Positions 44,520-50,569 of a stretch of DNA of 64,000 nucleotides are shown here, piece after piece (positions within the stretch are counted from its first letter, which is position 1; every line of letters starts with the position of its first letter). The notes below the pieces were generated by a model, which saw only the letters and a program-made list of their open reading frames with translations, did not search any database and was not told where the DNA came from. The stretch covers positions 73,851 to 137,850 of the forward strand of contig JAHDVP010000004.1 in NCBI GenBank assembly GCA_023384575.1, in the 5' to 3' direction. Origin of the DNA: Acidobacteriota bacterium (GTDB taxonomy: Bacteria; Acidobacteriota; Vicinamibacteria; Vicinamibacterales; JAFNAJ01). The position numbers and the translations under genes are program-made.

Positions 44520-44589
44520 GATCGTCTCACATCCCGTTGATGAAAAAGGCCTTGCGAGGCACGAGGCCGCGCGGAGCCGGCGCGGGGCG

Positions 44590-44618
44590 CCTTGCCCGGC
44601 ACCCGTCGAGCCGGTATA
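44590..44618 (+). promoter_or_regulatory. Promoter of erpA
   Basis: TTGCCC (44590-44595) and TATACT (44613-44618) are separated by 17 bp, 37 bp upstream of the erpA ATG, giving a leader of about 30 nt that contains AGGAGATC. Confidence 0.65.
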
Positions 44619-44654
44619 CTCGACGGTACTCTACTTTCCAGGAGATCTCGACCC

Positions 44655-44984
44655 ATGATCAGTGTCACCCCGATGGCCGCCGAGAAGATCACCGAGTTGC
44701 TCACCGAGGAGCAGAAACTCGGTGCCGGGCTGCGGGTGTTCGTGCAGGGCGGCGGATGTTCCGGTTTCCAGTACGGGCTGATGATCGAGGAGGGCGAGGC
44801 CGACGCCGAGGCCGACCGGGTCATCGAGTCGCACGGCGTGCGCCTGTTCGTCGATCCCATCAGCGCGCGCTACCTGCAGGGGGCGGAAGTCGACTTCATC
44901 GACAACCTGTCGGGTGGCGGGTTCACCATTCGCAACCCGAATGCCAAGACGACCTGCGGCTGCGGGTCGTCGTTCAGCGCCTAG
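44655..44984 (+). CDS. erpA: A-type iron-sulfur cluster carrier (ErpA/IscA)
   Basis: 109 aa HesB/IscA-family protein that carries [2Fe-2S]/[4Fe-4S] clusters to apo-enzymes. The three conserved cysteines are in GGGCSGFQYG and in the C-terminal CGCGSSFSA. AGGAG is well placed before the ATG. It is followed about 105 bp later by a Fur-rubrerythrin fusion. Client proteins in this window could include the fumarase and the molybdenum hydroxylase. ErpA versus IscA cannot be told with certainty. Confidence 0.92.
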   Translation: MISVTPMAAEKITELLTEEQKLGAGLRVFVQGGGCSGFQYGLMIEEGEADAEADRVIESHGVRLFVDPISARYLQGAEVDFIDNLSGGGFTIRNPNAKTTCGCGSSFSA

Positions 44985-45088
44985 TCCCAGAACACCGTGA
45001 TGAGGTGTGCGAGGCATCACGGTTCCAGGTGACGGCGAGGCGCGCCGAGACCGAGCCCCCGCAGGACCGGCTGACGCCGGCAACAGAG

Positions 45089-46069
45089 ATGCCGACACCC
45101 GAAGCGGTCATCGACCAGCTCCGTCCCGAGGGCAGCAAGCGGTCGAGCAAGCGCGACCGGATCGTCGACGTGTTCCTGCGCCACGAGGGCCACCTCAGCG
45201 CCGACGACCTGTTCGACCTGATTCGGCAGGAGGACCACCGAATCAGCCGGGCGACCGTCTACCGCACGCTGCAGTGGATGGTCGACGCCGGGATCGCCCG
45301 CAAGGTCGATTTCGGCGAAGGGCGGTCGCGGTACGAGCACTCGTATCACCGTCCCCGTCACTTCCACCTGATCTGCAAGGAGTGCAACCGGTCGTTCGAG
45401 TTCCTCAGCAGCGACATCGAGGCGCTGCTCGAGGAGGTGGCGGCCGCGCGCAACTTCGCACCAAAGCAGAGCGTGCTGCAGATCTACGGCGAGTGCGAAC
45501 AGTGCCGGACCGGCAAGGCCCCGGCCGTCGCCGACGGGGCCACCGAACTGCTCTTCGCCCGGGACGCGCTGCGCGTGGCGATCGCCACCGAACGCAGCGG
45601 CCTCCAGTTCTACTCGCGGGCCGCGCGCCTCACGAAGGACTCGCGTGGCCGCGAGGTCTTCCTGCGACTGGCCGAAGAGGAGAAGGAGCACCTCGGCACG
45701 CTCGAGGCGCGCTACCGGGAGCTGCTCGCCCAGGATCCCGACCTCGAGGCGCGGCCGACCTTCCTCTTCTTCAAAGGGGCCGCCAACGGCCTCTTCGCCG
45801 CAGGCACCGAGGAGCTGTCGAAGGGCGTCGACGATCGGCAGGCGCTGATGATCGGCATCCGGTGCGAGCGCGGGTCGCACCGCTTCTTCAAGCGCTACGG
45901 CGAGCGGTTCGAGGACTCGGAAGGCAAGCGGATCTTCCTCGAGTTCGCCGAGGAGGAGAAGGACCACCTCGAGCTGCTCATTCGCGAGTACCGGGCGCTC
46001 GTCGAGCGCACGCTCTCGCAGAAACGCAAGGCGCGCCCGGCGGCGCGTCCGCGACGGGCACGCGCCTGA
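45089..46069 (+). CDS. Fusion of a Fur-family regulator with a rubrerythrin-like ferritin domain
   Basis: 326 aa. Residues 1-145 are a Fur/PerR-type regulator: winged helix with SRATVYRTLQWMVDAGIA, a His-rich HSYHRPRHFHLIC metal site, and CxxC pairs C96/C99 and C136/C139. Residues 152-305 are a rubrerythrin-type four-helix bundle with a full di-iron ligand set: E168, E198-x-x-H201, E260 and E290-x-x-H293. It has a basic tail. The two parts could couple iron/peroxide sensing to iron oxidation. Start uncertain: a GTG further upstream (near 45028) is also in frame. Confidence 0.85.
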   Translation: MPTPEAVIDQLRPEGSKRSSKRDRIVDVFLRHEGHLSADDLFDLIRQEDHRISRATVYRTLQWMVDAGIARKVDFGEGRSRYEHSYHRPRHFHLICKECNRSFEFLSSDIEALLEEVAAARNFAPKQSVLQIYGECEQCRTGKAPAVADGATELLFARDALRVAIATERSGLQFYSRAARLTKDSRGREVFLRLAEEEKEHLGTLEARYRELLAQDPDLEARPTFLFFKGAANGLFAAGTEELSKGVDDRQALMIGIRCERGSHRFFKRYGERFEDSEGKRIFLEFAEEEKDHLELLIREYRALVERTLSQKRKARPAARPRRARA

Positions 46070-46917
46070 TCGACCTGCACCTGCACACCACGGCGTCCGA
46101 CGGTCGGCTGGCACCTCGCGATCTCGTCGCCCGCGCGGTCGCCGCCGGCATCTCCGTGCTGAGCGTCACCGACCACGATACGACCGCCGGCCTCGACGAG
46201 GCGGCGGCCGCCGCCTCGGCTGCCGGCCTGACGTTCGTGACGGGGATCGAGGTCACCGCCGTCGAGCAGGCCACCGACGTTCACCTGCTCGGTTACTTCT
46301 TCGACCCGGCCTCAGGCGACCTCGCCGACCTGCTCGCCGCGCAGCGGGCGGATCGCCACCGCCGGGTCGCCGACATCTGCCGGCGTCTCGACGACCTCGG
46401 GTACGGGGTCGACCTCCCCGCCCTCGACCGCCCGGATGCTGAAGGGCAACGGCCCGTCGGCCGGCCGGTCATCGCCCGGGCCCTCGTGGAGGCCGGCCAC
46501 ACCGCGTCGATCCAGGAGGCTTTCGAGCGCTTCCTGGTGCCAGGCCGCCCCGCGTTCGTCGAACGCCGGGGCGTTTCACCCGCTGACGTCGTCTCAGTGG
46601 TAACGCGCGCTGGCGGCCTGTGCTCGCTGGCCCACCCGGGGCTGCTCGACCGCGATGGCTGGATCCGGCCGTTTGTCGCCGGCGGCCTGACCGCGCTCGA
46701 GGTCTTCCACGGCGACCATGGGCCGGCCGACGAGGCTCGGTACGCGGCGCTGGCAGCCGAGCACCGCCTCGCCCAGACGGGCGGGTCGGATTTCCACGGC
46801 GACGATGATGGTCGCACTCGCCGTCTCGGCCGCATTGGCTTGCCCGTGGAGGCGTTCACCGACCTGGTCGCTCGCGCGGTGCGCTTCGGCTGTGCGAGGG
46901 TCCCGAGGTGGGCGTGA
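46066..46917 (+). CDS. PHP-domain metal-dependent phosphoesterase (CTG start proposed)
   Basis: 283 aa PHP-family hydrolase. The first motif LIDLHLHTTASDG begins at the very start, followed by VTDHDTTAG, TGIEVTA, LAHPGLL and a C-terminal GGSDFHGDD, so all metal-ligand motifs are present. Possible activities include 3',5'-nucleoside bisphosphate phosphatase. No ATG, GTG or TTG exists at a sensible place. A CTG at 46066 overlaps the preceding stop as CTGA, mirroring the usual ATGA coupling, and is the best candidate. Confidence 0.85.
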   Translation: MIDLHLHTTASDGRLAPRDLVARAVAAGISVLSVTDHDTTAGLDEAAAAASAAGLTFVTGIEVTAVEQATDVHLLGYFFDPASGDLADLLAAQRADRHRRVADICRRLDDLGYGVDLPALDRPDAEGQRPVGRPVIARALVEAGHTASIQEAFERFLVPGRPAFVERRGVSPADVVSVVTRAGGLCSLAHPGLLDRDGWIRPFVAGGLTALEVFHGDHGPADEARYAALAAEHRLAQTGGSDFHGDDDGRTRRLGRIGLPVEAFTDLVARAVRFGCARVPRWA

Positions 46918-47681
46918 CCGCCGGTCTGGTGGACATGGTTGGAGGTGTGGTGGCGGAGCAGAGCGGAGCGGTCGTCGAGGTGCGCGGGCTCGTCAAGGAC
47001 TTCGGCGGTCTCCGCCCGCTTCGCATCCAGGCACTCGAACTCCAGCCGGGCGACCGCGTGGCCGTTTCGGGTCTCGATGCCGTCGCCGCGGAGGTGTTCG
47101 TCAATCTGATCAACGGGGCCATCGTGCCCGACACCGGCGAGGTGCGGATCCTGGGGCAGCGCACCGTCGATATCGACAACGAAACCGACTGGCTGGCGTC
47201 GCTCGACCGGTTCGGCATCGTGACACGACGCGCGGCGCTGCTCGATCTGCTCTCGGTCGAGCAGAACCTCGCGCTCCCCTTCACGCTCGACATCGACGCC
47301 CTGCCCGGCGACGTGCGCGAGCGCGTGGCGCGGCTGTCCCGGCGTGTCGGGCTCGACGACGCGTGCCTGGGGTGCCCGGTCGGCGACTGCCCGGCCGACG
47401 ACCGGATGCGTCTCCACCTCGCGAGGGCCCTGGCGCTCGACCCGGCGGTCCTGCTCCTCGAACACCCGACCGTCGGCCTGGACCGCGACCAGGTGCCCGG
47501 CTTCGCGCGGGACGTCGCCGACGCGGTCGTCGGTCACCCCCTGGTGATGCTGGCGATCACCGAGGATGCCGGGTTCGCCGGCGTGGTCGCCCGACGCCGG
47601 CTGAAGCTGCAGGCGGGCACCGGAACGCTCGTCGACGCCAGGGGCTGGCTCGACCGCCTGATGGGCGGGAGCACGTCGTGA
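46908..47681 (+). CDS. ABC-ATPase-like protein with degenerate nucleotide-binding motifs
   Basis: 257 aa with the overall ABC ATPase layout but damaged motifs. The Walker A position (residues 54-61) reads GLDAVAAE without the GK[ST]. The signature is CPADDRMRLH instead of LSGGQ. Walker B reads VLLLEHPTVGLD, with the usual Asp-Glu replaced by Glu-His. The fold therefore seems kept but ATP hydrolysis is unlikely. GAGGG precedes the GTG start, and a GTG at 46914 is an alternative. No permease gene is adjacent; the genes around encode PHP and HAD phosphatases. Confidence 0.75.
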   Translation: MGVTAGLVDMVGGVVAEQSGAVVEVRGLVKDFGGLRPLRIQALELQPGDRVAVSGLDAVAAEVFVNLINGAIVPDTGEVRILGQRTVDIDNETDWLASLDRFGIVTRRAALLDLLSVEQNLALPFTLDIDALPGDVRERVARLSRRVGLDDACLGCPVGDCPADDRMRLHLARALALDPAVLLLEHPTVGLDRDQVPGFARDVADAVVGHPLVMLAITEDAGFAGVVARRRLKLQAGTGTLVDARGWLDRLMGGSTS

Positions 47682-47701
47682 AGCGCGGGCAGGAGAGACC
47701 G

Positions 47702-48397
47702 ATGCGCCTGCTGACCCTCTTCGACATCGACGGCACGCTCGTGAACACCGGAGGCGCCGGCCGCCGCGCGATGGCACGCGCGTTCGAGGCGACGCTCGGC
47801 ATCGTCGGCGTGCTCGATGACGTGCCGCTCGCCGGGCGGACCGACGAAGCCATCATCGGCGACGTGCTCGCGCGCAGTGGAGCCTCGACGTGGGCGGGCA
47901 ACGGCTGGCGCCGGACGTTCGAGGCCCGGTACTTCGCGTGCCTCGACGAGGAGTTGTCGCGAGGGGCCGACGAAGCGCGCACCGTGCTGCCGGGCGTCGC
48001 GCCGCTCGTCGATGCGCTCGCGGCGCACCCGGGAGTCACACTGGCGCTGCTCACGGGCAACTTTCGAGAGTCGGCGGAAATCAAGCTCGGGCACTTCGAC
48101 CTGTGGCGCCGCTTCGCCTTCGGGGCCTTCGGCGGTGAGACGGTCTCACGCGACGACCTCCTGCTTATTGCTCTTCGCCATGCCGCCGAGCACGGGCTGC
48201 CGCCGTTTGCGCCGCACGAGGTGGTGATCGTGGGCGACACCGTCCACGATGTCGTGTGCGCGCGGTCGGGGAGCGTGCGGTGTCTGGCCGTGGCGACCGG
48301 CGGAACGACGGCGGATGCCCTGCGGGACGCCGGCGCCGACCTCGTGGTCGGCGACCTCTCGGACACCGCCGCGATTCTCGACTGGCTGCTTGTGTGA
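47702..48397 (+). CDS. HAD-superfamily phosphatase
   Basis: 231 aa haloacid-dehalogenase-type hydrolase. Motif I is LFDIDGTLVNTGG with the nucleophilic Asp, motif II is LLTGN, and motif IV is VIVGDTVHDVVCA. The cap segment lies between about 20 and 90. It resembles phosphoglycolate-phosphatase-like enzymes, but its substrate is undetermined. A GTG at 47678 would overlap the previous stop. I prefer the ATG at 47702, which has AGGAG at good spacing. It is the last gene of the ErpA/Fur/PHP/ABC run. Confidence 0.88.
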   Translation: MRLLTLFDIDGTLVNTGGAGRRAMARAFEATLGIVGVLDDVPLAGRTDEAIIGDVLARSGASTWAGNGWRRTFEARYFACLDEELSRGADEARTVLPGVAPLVDALAAHPGVTLALLTGNFRESAEIKLGHFDLWRRFAFGAFGGETVSRDDLLLIALRHAAEHGLPPFAPHEVVIVGDTVHDVVCARSGSVRCLAVATGGTTADALRDAGADLVVGDLSDTAAILDWLLV

Positions 48398-48442
48398 TTG
48401 CCGCGCCGCCTGGGGAGCGGCCGCGCGGTTCGGGGCGGGCCC

Positions 48443-48475
48443 CGGTCGGCAGGGGCTGAAGCCCCTGCCGCTACG
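48443..48475 (-). repeat. GTAGCG/GGGGCTTCAGCCCC palindromic repeat, inverted copy
   Basis: GGCAGGGGCT and AGCCCCTGCC are perfect arms around GA, ending in GCTAC, the complement of the GTAGC entry seen at 6101 and 19910. It sits 46 bp after the HAD gene. It is the main content of the gap between the HAD gene and tRNA-Sec. Confidence 0.7.
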
Positions 48476-48549
48476 GAAGCGGTGGCGCGGACGTAGCGGC
48501 CGAGCCGAAGCGCGTCGAGGAAGTCATCAGGCCGCAGGCGGGCAGAGGC

Positions 48550-48645
48550 TGGCGGAAGCGCCTGGGAGTCGAACCCAGCCCCCCCGCAAGGCGGGGAGCG
48601 ACCGATTTTGAAGACCGGGAGGGCCACCGGGCCCCGTTCGCTTCC
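48550..48645 (-). tRNA. selC: tRNA-Sec (anticodon UCA)
   Basis: 96-nt selenocysteine tRNA with encoded CCA. The anticodon is TCA (complement of 48609-48611) in the loop CTTCAAA. The acceptor strands GGAAGCG and CGCTTCC, the 6-bp D stem with a 4-nt loop, the long variable arm CCCCGC-CTT-GCGGGG and the T arm CTGGG-TTCGACT-CCCAG are all visible. This layout distinguishes it from tRNA-Ser. It indicates that UGA is read as selenocysteine in some genes. selA, selB and selD are not in the window. Confidence 0.95.
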
Positions 48646-48673
48646 AGTCGGCCGGCAAGACAGAGACCCCGGC

Positions 48674-48688
48674 ACACGGCCACCGTGT
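48674..48688. terminator. Short hairpin between the cold-shock gene and tRNA-Sec
   Basis: ACACGG and CCGTGT pair around CCA. It lies about 95 bp after the cold-shock stop and before the tRNA, in the direction of both. There is no T-run. Confidence 0.35.
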
Positions 48689-48781
48689 CCGTGGTCGTCG
48701 CCGGAAAGGTCACAGGGAGGGCACCGGCCCCACCCCCCCGTGAGGCCGGCCGTGAGCGCAGACGACGTGTAACGCCGGTCG

Positions 48782-48988
48782 TCAGCCTTCGATCAGGCGG
48801 ACTTCCCCCGCGCGCGGACCCTTGGCCGACTCCTCCACCGAGAATTCGACCCGCTGCCCCTCGCGCAGCAACTCGAAGACCGCGCCTCGCACCGCGCTGC
48901 GGTGGAAGAAGTGCTCGATTCCGCCCTCATCGCGGATGAATCCGAACCCCTTGTCGATGAGGAGCCGTGCGATGGTTCCCGTGGTCAT
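48782..48988 (-). CDS. Cold-shock-domain protein
   Basis: 68 aa single CSD protein, an RNA/DNA chaperone. The RNP1-like KGFGFIRDEGG and RNP2-like HFFHRSAV motifs are intact, and length matches the family. Uniquely in this window its promoter lies some 370 nt upstream, giving a very long leader. cspA-type genes in other bacteria use long leaders for temperature control. Confidence 0.94.
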   Translation of the reverse strand: MTTGTIARLLIDKGFGFIRDEGGIEHFFHRSAVRGAVFELLREGQRVEFSVEESAKGPRAGEVRLIEG

Positions 48989-49355
48989 ACCCGTATCCCT
49001 CCGTGCGACGAAGCCCCCGGGCCGAGCCCCGGAGGCCGCGAGGTCCGTGCCGTCGGGAGACGGGCCCGGGGAACGAGCGGCCCGTTACTTGGGGAACGAG
49101 ACGCCGAAGACCGGACGACCGTGACCCGGGCGCGGCCTCGAGCCGTGCAGCCGGGCGGTACCGCGCCGGACAGGCCCCGGTACGGCACCGACGATGAGCA
49201 GTTCCCGACCGACAGAACGTGTGGCTGCTCTCCTGCCTGATCTCGGACACCTGAACCCGGGCCGCGCCGGCGTCCACGCGCTCGCGCGAGCCGAAGCCAA
49301 ACGGGCGCGTTTCGTCGTGACGCGACGCAAACGCGGGGGCTCAGGGCTGAAATCA
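48989..49355 (-). promoter_or_regulatory. Long 5' leader of the cold-shock gene
   Basis: About 365 nt between the predicted transcription start and the cold-shock ATG, with no credible gene on either strand. Several GC-rich self-complementary stretches could fold. It may act as a cis-regulatory RNA thermometer. Confidence 0.5.
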
Positions 49356-49360
49356 AGGCC

Positions 49361-49389
49361 AGTGTAGGAGGATCATCCGCCGAAGTCAA
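49361..49389 (-). promoter_or_regulatory. Sigma-70-type promoter of the cold-shock gene
   Basis: On the minus strand TTGACT (49389-49384), 17 bp, TACACT (49366-49361). This is the best-matched promoter in the region. It is not near any other minus-strand gene start. Confidence 0.7.
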
Positions 49390-49403
49390 TCGAAGGGCAC
49401 AGG

Positions 49404-49622
49404 TTAGCCGCCGGCTGCCACCTGCCAGGTCTCTTCCTCGCCCTCCTCCTCGTCGTCCCCCCAGTCCTCGTCGTCTTCCTCGTCGTCTTCGTCCCAGCCG
49501 CCCTCGTCGACGTCGGGGTCGTCGTAATCGCCGGGTTGCGCCCGCCGGGCGCAGGGCCGCGAGCCGGCATCGACCGGGGGAATCGCGAACGCTCCGAGCC
49601 CCGGAAGCAGCCGCCGCGTCAA
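49404..49622 (-). CDS. Small strongly acidic protein
   Basis: About 72 aa if a TTG at 49622, 8 bp after the zinc-ribbon gene, is the start. Roughly the last 35 residues are almost all Asp, Glu, Trp and Gly (DVDEGGWDEDDEEDDEDWGD). It looks like a disordered acidic tail, possibly nucleic-acid mimicking or metal-binding. The N-terminal extent is uncertain and no family is recognised. Confidence 0.4.
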   Translation of the reverse strand: MTRRLLPGLGAFAIPPVDAGSRPCARRAQPGDYDDPDVDEGGWDEDDEEDDEDWGDDEEEGEEETWQVAAGG

Positions 49623-49630
49623 CTCAGGCC

Positions 49631-49849
49631 TCAGGCCGGCGCACCAGCTGGCTCGGCCGCCGTGTCCTTCGGCGGGGGAGCCGCCGGTTTCGGCGGGGGA
49701 TAGGTCGTCCAGAAGTGGCGCCCGCACGAGGCGCACACCCAGTACTGTTGCGCCGCCCACGGGGCGCCGGGCGCCGGGTCGCGCAGGTCCATGGCGGTGC
49801 CGCAGCGCTGGCAGCGGAGGGTGGGAACGTCGGCCGACACAAGCCGCAT
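49631..49849 (-). CDS. Small zinc-ribbon protein
   Basis: 72 aa. Two CxxC pairs (LRCQRCGTAM near residue 11 and WVCASCGRHFW near 38) form a zinc ribbon, followed by a Pro/Ala-rich tail. I start at the ATG at 49849; an in-frame ATG at 49882 would extend it by 11 residues but overlaps the -10 element of the divergent gene. Function unknown; possibly co-expressed with the acidic protein downstream. Confidence 0.7.
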   Translation of the reverse strand: MRLVSADVPTLRCQRCGTAMDLRDPAPGAPWAAQQYWVCASCGRHFWTTYPPPKPAAPPPKDTAAEPAGAPA

Positions 49850-49881
49850 GGTAGCACGCGGTGCCGGGTGGGCGCAGCGCA

Positions 49882-49887
49882 TAGAAT
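49882..49887 (+). promoter_or_regulatory. -10 element 6 nt from the MobA-like start codon
   Basis: TAGAAT, then GCCCCC, then ATG at 49894. No ribosome site fits, so a leaderless transcript is expected. Confidence 0.6.
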
Positions 49888-49893
49888 GCCCCC

Positions 49894-50514
49894 ATGCGAG
49901 TCGTGGGCGTGGTCCTGGCCGGTGGGCAGTCGTCGCGCGTCGGGTTCCCCAAGGCGTTGCTCCCCATTGGGGGCTCGACGTTTCTCGCGTCGATCGTGGC
50001 GAACCTCTTCGAGGCGGGCGTGTCCGAGGTGGTGGTCGTCACCGGCGCGCACGACGCCGAGATCCGCTCGGCCCACGCGGGGCGCTGGCCTCGCCCGCTC
50101 TCGTGGGTGCTGAACGCGGACCACGAGCGGGGGCAGCTCGCGTCGCTCAAGTGCGCGCTCGCCGCGATCGCGCCAGAGCCCGACGCGGTGCTCGTGACCC
50201 TTGTCGACCAGCCGCTCGTGCGCGCCGACACCATGGCGGCGATCGTGGAACGCCACCGGGCATCGGGCGCGCCCGTCGTCCGCCCGGTCCACGACGGGCG
50301 GCACGGGCACCCGGTGCTCTTCGGGCGGGCGACCTTCGCGTCGCTCCGCGCCACGCCGGACGCGAGCGGCGCGCGCGCGGTCGTGCACGGCCTTGGCGAG
50401 GCCGTTGCCGACGTCGAGGTCGTCGACGCCGGCGTGACCGAGGACGTCGACACCATCCGCGACTACGAGCGGCTGGTGGGGCCCTTGCCGGCCGCGCTGG
50501 CCGATCGCGTGTGA
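49894..50514 (+). CDS. MobA-like NTP transferase, molybdenum cofactor cytidylyltransferase type (MocA)
   Basis: 206 aa nucleotidyltransferase. The N-terminal LAGGQSSRVGFPKALLPIGG is the nucleotide-binding loop; LVTLVDQPLVRADTM and the GHPVLFGRATF motif follow. The residues resemble MocA, which makes the cytosine dinucleotide form of Moco needed by xanthine-dehydrogenase-family enzymes such as that at 21-25 kb. Specificity for CTP versus GTP is inferred. The gene is monocistronic or leads the DPP-IV gene 55 bp downstream. Confidence 0.85.
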   Translation: MRVVGVVLAGGQSSRVGFPKALLPIGGSTFLASIVANLFEAGVSEVVVVTGAHDAEIRSAHAGRWPRPLSWVLNADHERGQLASLKCALAAIAPEPDAVLVTLVDQPLVRADTMAAIVERHRASGAPVVRPVHDGRHGHPVLFGRATFASLRATPDASGARAVVHGLGEAVADVEVVDAGVTEDVDTIRDYERLVGPLPAALADRV

Positions 50515-50569
50515 GTTGCCGTTCGGGGTCGACGGCTCGTCGGCCTGGCGAACATCGGAAGGGGACATC

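Noticed and set aside
48550-48645. tRNA-Ser with long variable arm
   Set aside because: Anticodon is UCA in a 7-nt loop, with a 6-bp D stem, 4-nt D loop and long acceptor; these are tRNA-Sec features.
49085-49330. Small open frames inside the cold-shock leader
   Set aside because: Arg/Pro-rich shadow composition without ribosome sites.
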